This document shows, piece after piece, positions 8,779-17,001 of a stretch of 64,000 bases of DNA. A program made the position numbers and the translations under genes. Every line of letters begins with the position of its first letter. Positions within the stretch are counted from its first letter, which is position 1. Source of the stretch: Paenibacillus sp. Soil750 (GTDB lineage: Bacteria; Bacillota; Bacilli; Paenibacillales; NBRC-103111); NCBI RefSeq assembly GCF_001428045.1, contig NZ_LMSD01000034.1:124001-188000 (forward strand), in the 5' to 3' direction. The notes below the pieces were generated by a model. It worked only from the letters and a program-made list of their open reading frames with translations. It made no database searches and was not told where the DNA came from.

Positions 8779-9552
8779 ATGATCCATTTATCCGGTATTC
8801 ATTTTATACGTGGAGAACGCCATATTTTAAACGATGTGAATGTACATATCGAATCCGGTGAACACTGGGTATTGCTGGGCCGAAATGGCTCTGGCAAAAC
8901 AACGCTGCTTGAAATGATGAATGGTTATGAATTTCCAAGTCGTGGCACAGTCGATGTGCTCGGAAACAGGTACGGTCAATGTGATGTGCGGGAAGTTCGT
9001 AAGAAGATTGGTTATATTTCTCAATCTCTTTTCGAAAAATTAAGCTTAATTGATCCAGTCCTTGAGGTCGTTGCAACAGGTGAGTACGCTTATCTGAGGT
9101 TCTACCAAGAAATTCCACAGGAAGTGAAAGACCGTGCACTGGAGATGCTTACTCGTGTACGTATTCCACATCTGGCTGATCAGCCTCTGGGAAGCCTTTC
9201 ACAAGGGGAACGTAAGAAGGTCATGCTTGCACGATCCTTGATGAGTAAGCCATCAATCCTCGTTATGGATGAGCCTGCTGCGGGCTTGGATTTGTTTGAG
9301 CGTGAACGGTTCTTATCTGACGTAAATGAGCTTAGTAAACAAGATGTAACGGTTGTATATGTCACCCATCACATCGAAGAAATCATGCCTTTATTTACGC
9401 ATGTTGCGATAATCGAGCAAGGTGAATTAATTGCCTCTGGACGCAAGGAAGATGTATTGACACCTGAGAATATTTATAAGGCCTTCGGAATTCATGTTGC
9501 CTTGGAATGGTTCCAAGATCGCCCGTGGATCAAGGTTATTGAGGACAAATAG
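8779..9552 (+). CDS. ABC transporter-type ATPase (YlmA-like)
   Basis: A 257-residue stand-alone ABC ATPase. Walker A is G-R-N-G-S-G-K-T-T (about 38-46), the signature L-S-Q-G-E-R-K-K (about 139), Walker B S-I-L-V-M-D-E-P (about 158), and the H-loop V-T-H-H (about 198). It has the layout of Bacillus YlmA and ModF-like single ATPases. No permease gene lies nearby, so a transport substrate cannot be assigned and a non-transport role is possible. The start follows AAAGGA at 8764-8768. It runs with the repair genes upstream. Confidence 0.8.
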   Translation: MIHLSGIHFIRGERHILNDVNVHIESGEHWVLLGRNGSGKTTLLEMMNGYEFPSRGTVDVLGNRYGQCDVREVRKKIGYISQSLFEKLSLIDPVLEVVATGEYAYLRFYQEIPQEVKDRALEMLTRVRIPHLADQPLGSLSQGERKKVMLARSLMSKPSILVMDEPAAGLDLFERERFLSDVNELSKQDVTVVYVTHHIEEIMPLFTHVAIIEQGELIASGRKEDVLTPENIYKAFGIHVALEWFQDRPWIKVIEDK

Positions 9553-9606
9553 GCATATTTAATAAGTTAGCCTAAAAAGAATGTAGATTATTAAAAGGAT
9601 GCGGCT

Positions 9607-10644
9607 ATGACACAATTAACAACCTATATTGGAACCTCGAATCATGGGTTCGCACAATATGCGCAAGACGAACTGCGGAAGTTATTTCCACTTACGAAAT
9701 TTACGTTATTGGTACCGACAGAAGTGTTTTATTTCCAAGTACCTGAAGATACGACCGATGTCATTTCAACCATGCAAGAGAATGAACCTATCTTTCTGCG
9801 ACATGTTCAACCGGTTCATCAAGAATGGGAGCTTAGTCGCACGGATGCTGACATTGCACATTTGACAGCTTGGCTTCGTGAAGCCTATGCCGCTGGTTTA
9901 TTTGGTTATGGCGAGAAAATTGCCACCCAAATTCGGAAGGAAGAGCGTGCTGATGTTCCTTATGCACCTTTTGCTATTAAGGCAGCCATAGATGAAATTC
10001 TCACTGCGGAATGTGGTGGCGAACCTGTTGTCCGTTATGCAGATCATATTATTTCGGTGTACATAAGCGCCAAAAAGGTCTACGTTGGCATTTCAAAACC
10101 AAGTGATAACTTATCAGATTGGTCAGGTGGTGCGATCCGTTTCATGAAAGAAGAGGATCAAATTTCACGTGCCAAATTTAAGCTTTTGGAAGCTGAGCAA
10201 CGGTTCGGGATTGATTTCAGTATCGCTCGTAAAGCGATTGATATTGGAGCTGCGCCTGGCGGATGGACGTCTTTGCTGCTAGAGCGCGGTTTGAAAGTTA
10301 CGGCGATTGACCCGGCTGCGATGAACCCACGTCTACTTGGTAATCCGTTGCTGACGTTCCTGAAGAAAAATGCGAATGATGTGAAGCTGCGTGAGAATGA
10401 GTTTGATTTACTAGTCTGTGACATGAGCTGGGATCCGCGGCAGATGGGACATCTTGTGTCGGATTTACTTTTCTCTTTGCAAAGTGGCGGAACAGCTATC
10501 GTTACCGTAAAGCTTATGCATAAAAAACCGTTCCAAACGGTTCGCGATATTCTGCGCATTTTCGATGACTCACTGTTCCTCTTGAAGGCGAAGCAGTTGT
10601 TTCATAATCGGGAAGAATTGACACTTTATTTGCAAAAGATATAA
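9607..10644 (+). CDS. SAM-dependent RNA 2'-O-methyltransferase, RlmM/FtsJ-like
   Basis: A 345-residue protein. The C-terminal half is an FtsJ-type Rossmann methyltransferase with SAM motif I D-I-G-A-A-P-G-G-W-T (about 214-223) and a plausible K-D-K-E catalytic tetrad: Lys in S-R-A-K-F-K-L, Asp in V-C-D-M-S-W, Lys in V-T-V-K-L-M and Glu in R-E-E-L. The N-terminal 180 residues resemble the THUMP-like part of RlmM. It probably methylates a ribose in rRNA. It is the last gene of the forward run before a hairpin that may end the transcript. Confidence 0.8.
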   Translation: MTQLTTYIGTSNHGFAQYAQDELRKLFPLTKFTLLVPTEVFYFQVPEDTTDVISTMQENEPIFLRHVQPVHQEWELSRTDADIAHLTAWLREAYAAGLFGYGEKIATQIRKEERADVPYAPFAIKAAIDEILTAECGGEPVVRYADHIISVYISAKKVYVGISKPSDNLSDWSGGAIRFMKEEDQISRAKFKLLEAEQRFGIDFSIARKAIDIGAAPGGWTSLLLERGLKVTAIDPAAMNPRLLGNPLLTFLKKNANDVKLRENEFDLLVCDMSWDPRQMGHLVSDLLFSLQSGGTAIVTVKLMHKKPFQTVRDILRIFDDSLFLLKAKQLFHNREELTLYLQKI

Positions 10645-10675
10645 AAAACGGAAAAATAGCTAGATTTTCCAATAG

Positions 10676-10726
10676 CCCTCCCTTATAATCAAGAGCAATA
10701 TGACTTGGATATAAGAGGGGGTTTTT
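10676..10726 (+). terminator. Imperfect hairpin plus T5, overlapping the kinase ribosome site
   Basis: An interrupted stem pairs CCCTCCCTTATA-type sequence (from 10676) with TATAAGAGGGGG (ending 10721), followed by TTTTT. It can terminate the methyltransferase transcript. The right arm contains the AGAGGGGG ribosome site of the next gene, so the fold would also hide that site. Confidence 0.5.
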
Positions 10727-10733
10727 ACTAATT

Positions 10734-12377
10734 GTGAAGCCTAGACCACAGTGGCAAGGGTCAATTGTAGGAGGGAGATACGAACTTGTGTCCATGCTTG
10801 GACAAGGCGGCATGAGCCAGGTATATCTCGCTAGGGATAAGAAATTAAAGGGCAAGCGTTGGGCAGTGAAAGAAGTTGAGTGCGTCGGTTCCGATGAGAC
10901 TGCTTTCTCGGAAGAAGCTGAAATGCTGGCCAAGCTAGGGCATGCACAGCTCCCGCAGTTAGTGGATTATTTTATTACTGAGGGTGGATATGGATATCTG
11001 GTTATGGACTATATCGAGGGTCCAACTCTACAGGATTTATTCGAAAAAAACCAACGTGAACTACCCATTAAGCTAATCGTTCAAATTGCTTTTCAGTTAC
11101 TTGATATTTTCCACTACTTACATACATTTCAGCCCCGACCCATCATTTACCGCGATCTCAAGCCATCCAACGTTATGATTAACCAACATAATCAAGTCCG
11201 TTTAATTGATTTTGGAGTAGCTAGACAATTTAAACAAGGACAAACTTCCGATACTATGCAAATGGGAACGATCGGGTTCGCTGCACCGGAACAGTATCTA
11301 GGACTGCAAACAGACGCCCGAACGGATCTTTATACACTTGGCTCTATGTTATATTACTTATTGTCCGGAGGTCAGTATGTATATAGCAAGGCTAAACCAC
11401 TGGAACTACGACTAGATGAGATACCTGAATCCCTACGCACAACGATTCATTTTCTCCTGCAAGATCAACCTCAGAACCGCTGTCAAACCGCAATGGAAGT
11501 GAAGCTTAGACTACGTTCCTTAACCCCCGAAGCCGATCTGATTATTACCGAATCTGGGCTCCCAGTCAACTTACACCAATCAAATACGTCTGATAAATTA
11601 ATCGTCATCGGCGGGTTATTTGCAGGTGTCGGTGCGACTTTCACAGCTATTACACTAGCAAGATTATTACATGCACTCCAGATCCCCAACGCGCTTGTTG
11701 AACAGCCGACGATTGAACCAGATTTATATATGTTATTGTATGGAGATCGCCATGCACCAAGCCCCTACAAGTTTCCTTCTGATCACATTTGTGACCCATC
11801 TTCTACTATCACTACACCATGGATAAACGGTTTTACCACTTGGGCACCCATTAATCCTGATGGTTTTCAAGGTAATTGGCAGGCCTCTCATGCGTTTAAG
11901 CTTCTGCACATGCTCAAAAAGCCGATCATCCTATGGGATGTATCGACTGAGTGGGAGCATCCTGCGGTACAGGAGCTTTGTTATAGTGCAGATGAAATAA
12001 TCGTTATTGTGGATAGCTTGCCTGGGAAATGTGATCGCCCACGTTCGCGACAGCGAATAGCGCAATTCACATCCTACCAACAACGAGGGAAGAAAGTGCA
12101 TTACATCGCGAATGGTGCGTTGCCTTCGCATTATCGATCGGAGTGGCAGGACTCATTTCCATCTAAACCATTGTGTAACATGCCCATTATTGCAAGATCC
12201 GAAGTGTTGCAAGCTGTGTGGAAAGGGGATTGCATTCAAGATCAGCCACAATATTTGGACGTTTTTTACGAAGCATTGAAACCATTCCTCAACGAGATTC
12301 TCCCAGACCACAACCTCAATCAACTCGCACTTCTGCCCAAAAAATCGATATTTTCCCGTTTCAATAAGCGCGGTTAG
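10734..12377 (+). CDS. Ser/Thr protein kinase fused to a degenerate ParA/MinD-like domain
   Basis: A 547-residue protein. Residues about 15-265 are a Hanks-type kinase: Gly loop G-Q-G-G-M-S-Q-V (23-30), ATP Lys46 in W-A-V-K, catalytic Y-R-D-L-K-P-S-N (139-146), D-F-G (159-161) and A-A-P-E. All key residues for activity are present. Residues about 288-515 look like a ParA/MinD/CpaE-type P-loop domain, but the Walker A region G-G-L-F-A-G-V-G-A-T (about 293-302) lacks the lysine. No transmembrane or PASTA segment is seen, so this is not the PrkC type and is probably cytosolic. The GTG start is preceded by AGAGGGGG. It lies upstream of the Tad-like operon, which ends in an FHA gene. The end overlaps the convergent TspO gene by 17 bases. 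Confidence 0.82.
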   Translation: MKPRPQWQGSIVGGRYELVSMLGQGGMSQVYLARDKKLKGKRWAVKEVECVGSDETAFSEEAEMLAKLGHAQLPQLVDYFITEGGYGYLVMDYIEGPTLQDLFEKNQRELPIKLIVQIAFQLLDIFHYLHTFQPRPIIYRDLKPSNVMINQHNQVRLIDFGVARQFKQGQTSDTMQMGTIGFAAPEQYLGLQTDARTDLYTLGSMLYYLLSGGQYVYSKAKPLELRLDEIPESLRTTIHFLLQDQPQNRCQTAMEVKLRLRSLTPEADLIITESGLPVNLHQSNTSDKLIVIGGLFAGVGATFTAITLARLLHALQIPNALVEQPTIEPDLYMLLYGDRHAPSPYKFPSDHICDPSSTITTPWINGFTTWAPINPDGFQGNWQASHAFKLLHMLKKPIILWDVSTEWEHPAVQELCYSADEIIVIVDSLPGKCDRPRSRQRIAQFTSYQQRGKKVHYIANGALPSHYRSEWQDSFPSKPLCNMPIIARSEVLQAVWKGDCIQDQPQYLDVFYEALKPFLNEILPDHNLNQLALLPKKSIFSRFNKRG

Positions 12378-12849
12378 TGTTTTTATTTAACTGATAAATC
12401 GTCCATGCTAGTAGTGTAGCGAAACAAGACCATAATAAATAAGGAAGCAATAACCAAGCAGCCAGCTTGGAATAAGGAATTGTGGCGTATAGTAATAAAA
12501 ACGTGGTGATAGCCACAATAGCGGAATCAAGGAAAGCAAGACGTAAGTTTTTTAATTTAAATTCGAAAAAGGTGAAAGCTTGATTAGCCACGTAATTTAC
12601 CAATAATATCAACACATAACTACTCGCCGCTTCTTGAAATCCATCGGTTTTCGTGTAGACAATCGCGACAGATGCAGAAATTAATGCATATAAGATCGCC
12701 CAAGCAATACCGAATAACTTAGCTGGTGGATTCCAGCTTGGTTTTTTCAAAGTGGCATAGTAGGGCAGATCTGTGGGGAACAATACGCCTGAAATTGAAA
12801 ACAGCGCATAAGTAATCAAGAACACGATGATAAACGTAAACACATGCAA
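12361..12849 (-). CDS. TspO/MBR-family membrane protein
   Basis: A 162-residue, five-helix membrane protein. The family signature K-P-S-W-N-P-P-x-x-x-F-G-I-A-W is at about 36-50, and a Trp/Tyr-rich last helix contains L-L-P-Y-L-L-W and W-T-I-Y-Q-L-N. Members bind tetrapyrroles and are linked to oxidative stress. The start follows an ATAGGAGGTG ribosome site. It is transcribed against the kinase gene and overlaps its end by 17 bases, so the two transcripts are antisense at their tails. Confidence 0.85.
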   Translation of the reverse strand: MHVFTFIIVFLITYALFSISGVLFPTDLPYYATLKKPSWNPPAKLFGIAWAILYALISASVAIVYTKTDGFQEAASSYVLILLVNYVANQAFTFFEFKLKNLRLAFLDSAIVAITTFLLLYATIPYSKLAAWLLLPYLLWSCFATLLAWTIYQLNKNTNRAY

Positions 12850-12976
12850 ACACCTCCTATTTGTGAATGAGCTTGTATTACTATATTACACGCGTGGGAT
12901 AAGTTATAACCAAATCCAGCCAAAAGTATGATATGATGAGTCATATTTTGCATGAGATATAGAGGGGGAAACAGAG

Positions 12977-13489
12977 ATGGAGCAGCGATTTTCCAGAGAA
13001 TCTAGATGTTTCAAAACATCACGTATTTTTCCAACAGATGTAAACAACCATAATACGCTTTTTGGCGGGAAATTGATGTCTTATATCGATGACATTGCTT
13101 CCATAGCGGCTCATAAGCATTGTCGGAGGTCAGTTGTGACGGCATCTACGGATTCTGTTGACTTTTTGTCACCGATTCATACGTCGGATTCTGTCTGTTT
13201 AGAGTCTTTCGTGACTTGGACAGGTAAAAGCTCGATGGAGGTATTCGTTAAGGTTGTAACAGAGGATTTGAAATCCGGCGCTAGAAAAATTGCGGCAACT
13301 TCTTTCCTAACTTTTGTTGCTTTAGATGAAAATAAGGTGCCCGTGGAAGTGCCAGATGTCATTCCTGAAACGGAAGAAGAGAAGAAACTCCACGAATCCG
13401 CTCCGCACCGCGCTGAGATGAGACGTATTCGACGCGTGGAAAGTAAGAAGCTTGCTAGTTTCTTCACAATGAAATATCCTTGGGAATAA
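12977..13489 (+). CDS. Acyl-CoA thioesterase (hotdog fold)
   Basis: A 170-residue acyl-CoA hydrolase. It shows the family's N-N-H-N-T-L-F-G-G-K-L-M motif (about 22-34) with the Asn/Asp active-site region, V-V-T-A-S-T-D-S-V-D-F (about 53), and the S-S-M-E-V-F-V-K-V strand. It hydrolyses fatty acyl-CoAs to free acid and CoA. A closely similar paralogue is at 41059-41532. The AGAGGGGG ribosome site supports the start. A basic C-terminal extension is not shared with the paralogue. Confidence 0.88.
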   Translation: MEQRFSRESRCFKTSRIFPTDVNNHNTLFGGKLMSYIDDIASIAAHKHCRRSVVTASTDSVDFLSPIHTSDSVCLESFVTWTGKSSMEVFVKVVTEDLKSGARKIAATSFLTFVALDENKVPVEVPDVIPETEEEKKLHESAPHRAEMRRIRRVESKKLASFFTMKYPWE

Positions 13490-13493
13490 GGGA

Positions 13494-13521
13494 TTGATTT
13501 ATTAGGGAAATGTGGTACAAT
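13494..13521 (+). promoter_or_regulatory. Candidate SigA promoter of the Tad-like operon
   Basis: TTGATT (13494-13499), 16 bases, then TACAAT (13516-13521) with an upstream TG-type extended -10. It begins 5 bases after the thioesterase stop. The predicted transcript runs almost at once into the hairpin at 13550. Confidence 0.45.
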
Positions 13522-13549
13522 TTGGGTAATTGAAAATCGGACAAGCGGA

Positions 13550-13607
13550 AGCACCGCTGATCGTAGAGAATTAATCTCTATTGTCAGCGCGTGCTTTTTT
13601 TGTTTTT
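13550..13607 (+). terminator. Hairpin terminator, possibly an attenuator
   Basis: AGCACCGCTGA (13550-13560) pairs with TCAGCG(C)GTGCT, with one bulged C, and an inner TAGAGA/TCTCTA stem. A T7 run follows. It either ends the thioesterase transcript or attenuates the Tad operon if the promoter at 13494 is used. Confidence 0.7.
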
Positions 13608-13630
13608 CCGAAGCAGACAGGAGGGGAAGT

Positions 13631-13726
13631 ATGAGGGTGGAAACAACAACGCGAATAGCAATCGTGCTCGCTGTTATGGGTTGTGTACTCATTGGCAATG
13701 GTATGTACGCGAAGTTCGCTGGATAG
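13631..13726 (+). CDS. 31-residue predicted membrane peptide at the head of the Tad operon
   Basis: An ATG preceded by AGGAGGGGAAGT opens a 31-codon frame ending TAG. The peptide has a short polar N-terminus with one Glu and two Arg, then a hydrophobic stretch of about 15 residues (roughly 9-23) and a short basic tail. This suggests a single membrane span. It lies 28 bases before tadZ, in the place where a CpaB/RcpC gene often starts in other Tad loci. It could be a small membrane component, a leader ORF or a relic. The good ribosome site is the main support. Confidence 0.5.
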   Translation: MRVETTTRIAIVLAVMGCVLIGNGMYAKFAG

Positions 13727-13754
13727 CGAAAGTCTGGGAGAGGGGGTTGCTGCA

Positions 13755-14885
13755 ATGAAGAAGCTTCAATTGTTTGTCTTAGACGACGACATGATTTATG
13801 CCGAACGATTAGCCATATTCATTCGGGCGACGGAGTTCGCTGAACGTATGCAAGTAAAGCTTTTCTCGCAAGTTGAACTCCTACTGCAGGTGTTAGAAGA
13901 ACCTAACCACAGTGGTGTGCTATTGATATCTGATGCATTTTATCCGCTATTACAGCATCATCGTACATCATTAAGCAAAATATTTTTGAGTCCACATATC
14001 AGGAATTCTGAAACCCCAGAAACTGTCCATCCATTCTTATTCCGTTTTCAGCCGCTGCACGAGTTGATCTCACACATCCAAGCCTTATACACGGAGAGTT
14101 CTCTGTCAGGCTCTGGTCGAACACATATGAATCGCACACGTGTGATATCCGTGTATAGCAGCAGTGGCAATGCCGGTAAATCGATTACGGCTGTTCATAT
14201 GGCGAAACAGTTGGCATTCCGTGGTGAACGTGTCTTGTATCTGAGCATGGAGTCCATTAGCGTTGCTTCTCAGTGGTTGCAAGGTGAATCAGGGCGATTA
14301 TCACAGCTCCTTTATTATTTGAAAGATTCATCGGAGTCGATAGGACCTAAGCTGGCGCTATTGAAATCACATGATGCTACTCGAAGGTTCGATTATTTAA
14401 CCCCACTTGAGCAAATGCGGGAGATGCAAGAAATGAGTGGTGAGCAAGTGAAAAAACTCATTGCGTCCATAGTGGGCCTGTCAGTCTACGATACCCTTAT
14501 CGTGGATCTCGAAACGTCCGTTCATCCGAGAATCGTCAAGAGTTTAGAGCTTAGCGATGTGATCATTTGGCTGATCCGAGATGATTGGAATGATGCTTTT
14601 CGAACTGAAACACTATTGAAACAAATGAGTGCATATCCTCAAATCCGTTTTGTTATGACGAGCTTTAGGGGGAATCAGACCAATTCTTTCGATTTTCTAG
14701 GTAAAGAATTAACATTCAAACTTCCCTATATTCCTGATTGGAAGGTGATGAGTTCGGCAGATCAAGTTTGGCAATCGGATATATTTTCCGAACAGGTGTA
14801 TGTCATGCTGCAAGCTGTATGCAATGAAAATGAGGGAAGTTCCAAGGAAGGAGCGCATACTTATCTTGAATCAAGGGCTGTTTAA
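13755..14885 (+). CDS. TadZ/CpaE-like localisation ATPase
   Basis: A 376-residue protein. Residues 1-110 look like a receiver domain: V-L-D-D-D near the start, with the usual phospho-Asp region weakly kept. From about 130 there is a ParA/MinD-type ATPase with a deviant Walker A S-S-S-G-N-A-G-K-S (about 134-142) and a Walker B-like L-I-V-D-L-E (about 251). TadZ/CpaE proteins place Tad machinery in the cell. The ATG follows GAGAGGGGG; the upstream open frame from 13683 has no ribosome site. The gene overlaps the start of tadA. Confidence 0.8.
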   Translation: MKKLQLFVLDDDMIYAERLAIFIRATEFAERMQVKLFSQVELLLQVLEEPNHSGVLLISDAFYPLLQHHRTSLSKIFLSPHIRNSETPETVHPFLFRFQPLHELISHIQALYTESSLSGSGRTHMNRTRVISVYSSSGNAGKSITAVHMAKQLAFRGERVLYLSMESISVASQWLQGESGRLSQLLYYLKDSSESIGPKLALLKSHDATRRFDYLTPLEQMREMQEMSGEQVKKLIASIVGLSVYDTLIVDLETSVHPRIVKSLELSDVIIWLIRDDWNDAFRTETLLKQMSAYPQIRFVMTSFRGNQTNSFDFLGKELTFKLPYIPDWKVMSSADQVWQSDIFSEQVYVMLQAVCNENEGSSKEGAHTYLESRAV

Positions 14886-16125
14886 CGAATTAAAGCAGGA
14901 GATTAAAGAAAATCTCGATCTCACACATGAGGTTAGCGATGCACAGTTACTGGGGCATATCGAAGAAACCATTTTTCGTGCTGCAAGAGCGCATAGCTGG
15001 ACTTCGAGTGATATGCATGTCGGTGTTAAGCGTATTTTCGATAGCTTTCGGGGGTTAGATATTCTCCAACCGTTAATCGACGATCCAACGGTGACAGAGA
15101 TAATGGTTAATGGTCATAGCTGTATTTTCTTCGAACGGATGGGTGCAGTCGAACGTTATCCCTATGAGATTGAAAGCGCAGAAAAGCTTGAGGATTTAAT
15201 TCAAATGATTGTCTCCAAGGTGAATCGGATTGTCAATCAAGCCACGCCTATTGTGGATGCACGGTTGAAAGACGGTTCACGCGTAAATATCGTGCTTCCA
15301 CCTGCCTCTCTAAGTGGTCCGACATTAACAATCCGTAAATTTCCTGCAAAGCCACTGGATATGTCGGATTTGATTCGGATGGAAAGTATTTCTAGTGAGG
15401 CTGCGGAAATGCTTAGGATGATGGTTGAAGCGGGATTCAATATATTCGTTGGCGGTGGAACGGGCTCAGGTAAAACGACGTTTCTTAATGCACTGAGTGC
15501 ATGGATTCCTGAGCATGAACGTGTGATTACAATTGAAGATTCAGCAGAGCTTCAGATCCAAACCGTACCCAATTTAGTCCGATTGGAAACGAGAAATGCG
15601 AATACAGAAGGGAAGGGGGCGATCACGATGCGAGAATTAATTCGATCTTCCCTGCGGATGCGCCCTAATCGAATTATTGTTGGGGAGGTACGTGGAGCTG
15701 AAGCGCTAGATATGCTGGCTGCAATGAATACGGGGCATGATGGTAGCTTAAGTACCGGTCACGCGAACACCTCGCAGGATATGCTCAGTAGGCTGGAGAC
15801 GATGGTACTCAGTGCGGCGCCGCTCCCCATTGAAGTTATACGTAAGCAGATCGCCTCAGCACTTGATGTCATTGTACATATTTCCCGGATGCGAGATCGA
15901 TCACGCAAAGTAACAGAGATTCAACAAGTTGTAGGGATGAAGGATGGCGAAGTTCAGCTGCAACCGCTGTTTCTCTTTGAGGAAAGCGGGGAGTCGCCAG
16001 AAGGGAAGCTTCTTGGAACACTCCGATATACGGGGCAGACACTTGCTAATATGTACAAACTTCAAATGGCAGGTAAGCAGTTACCCAGTTGGTTTATTCG
16101 AAGAGTAGGAGGTGTTGTGGGATGA
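14866..16125 (+). CDS. tadA: TadA/CpaF-type secretion ATPase
   Basis: A 419-residue VirB11/CpaF-type ATPase that would power pilus assembly. Motifs: Walker A G-G-G-T-G-S-G-K-T-T (about 196-205), the Asp box T-I-E-D-S-A-E-L, Walker B-like R-I-I-V-G-E-V-R-G, and the His box T-G-H-D-G-S-L-S-T-G-H-A-N. The frame opens upstream at 14800, but AAGGAG at 14848-14853 points to the TTG at 14866 (12-base gap); ATGs at 14824 and 14830 lack ribosome sites. It overlaps tadZ by 20 bases and tadB by 4. Confidence 0.9.
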   Translation: MNQGLFNELKQEIKENLDLTHEVSDAQLLGHIEETIFRAARAHSWTSSDMHVGVKRIFDSFRGLDILQPLIDDPTVTEIMVNGHSCIFFERMGAVERYPYEIESAEKLEDLIQMIVSKVNRIVNQATPIVDARLKDGSRVNIVLPPASLSGPTLTIRKFPAKPLDMSDLIRMESISSEAAEMLRMMVEAGFNIFVGGGTGSGKTTFLNALSAWIPEHERVITIEDSAELQIQTVPNLVRLETRNANTEGKGAITMRELIRSSLRMRPNRIIVGEVRGAEALDMLAAMNTGHDGSLSTGHANTSQDMLSRLETMVLSAAPLPIEVIRKQIASALDVIVHISRMRDRSRKVTEIQQVVGMKDGEVQLQPLFLFEESGESPEGKLLGTLRYTGQTLANMYKLQMAGKQLPSWFIRRVGGVVG

Positions 16126-17000
16126 GTGTGTGGTTGCTGCTCATCTTCATGGGTGGCGCGAGTTGGCTCCTATTACGATATCTTGAAAGACGAAAATCCC
16201 CTCGTATAGAAAGCGAGATCCCCCCAATACACAAGTCACGGCCAATCCTCCCAGTTGTATTCATCGATTATAACGATTATCACTTGTCCTCCAAAGAGAG
16301 AATAGCAGGCATACTCATGCTAGGTATACCGGCATTCATGATCGGTTATATTTTCTACCAAAATGTTATCCTCGCTGCCGCTTTAGGTTCTACGGGTTTT
16401 CTGTTTCCTCGCTTTCGTCGGCAGCAATTAATCCAAAAACGTAAGAATATGCTTTATGTACAATTTAAACAGGCTCTCAGTTGTCTTTCTTCCTCTATGA
16501 CGGTGGGGAAATCCATTGAATCGGCATTTCGAGAAGCATGGGAGGATTTGAAGCTTCTGTATCCTGATCCAGCTTGTTTGATCGTCGTTGAGTTTGGCTT
16601 GATTTGCCGTAAGGTCGAAAATGGTGAACCGATCGAAGCAGCACTTAAACATTTTGCAGATCGCAGTCATTTAGAAGATATTCTCAGTTTTTCTGATGTT
16701 TTTCTGACCTGTAAACGTACGGGAGGAAATCTAATTGAGGTGATGAAACGAACAGCAACGGTCATTGCCGAGAAGTTAGACATAACCCAGGAAATCTCAG
16801 TCATGGTCGCTCAAAAGCGTTTTGAATCGAGAGTTCTTGTTGTTGCTCCCGTCCTCATTGTTGCTGTATTGGCATTTTCCTCGCCAGATTATATGGTTCC
16901 ACTGTATCGTGGGAGCGGGATTCTCATCATGACCGTCTGCTTGTCGTTGCTTGGCGCTTGTTATGTACTCACTCAAAAAATAATGAATATCAAGGTGTAG
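16122..17000 (+). CDS. tadB: TadB-type pilus assembly membrane protein
   Basis: A 292-residue inner-membrane protein with a T2SF (GspF) domain. The N-terminal helix is M-S-V-W-L-L-L-I-F..., a pair of helices follows near 60-95, a cytosolic helical domain spans about 105-225, and two C-terminal helices finish. It would form the membrane platform with TadC next to the TadA ATPase. The ATG overlaps the tadA stop (ATGA) and follows TAGGAGGTG. Confidence 0.87.
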   Translation: MSVWLLLIFMGGASWLLLRYLERRKSPRIESEIPPIHKSRPILPVVFIDYNDYHLSSKERIAGILMLGIPAFMIGYIFYQNVILAAALGSTGFLFPRFRRQQLIQKRKNMLYVQFKQALSCLSSSMTVGKSIESAFREAWEDLKLLYPDPACLIVVEFGLICRKVENGEPIEAALKHFADRSHLEDILSFSDVFLTCKRTGGNLIEVMKRTATVIAEKLDITQEISVMVAQKRFESRVLVVAPVLIVAVLAFSSPDYMVPLYRGSGILIMTVCLSLLGACYVLTQKIMNIKV

Positions 17001-17001
17001 G

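Noticed and set aside
13177..13755. 192-codon reverse frame over the thioesterase
   Set aside because: Antisense to a well-supported gene, no ribosome site, low-complexity Ser/Thr content.
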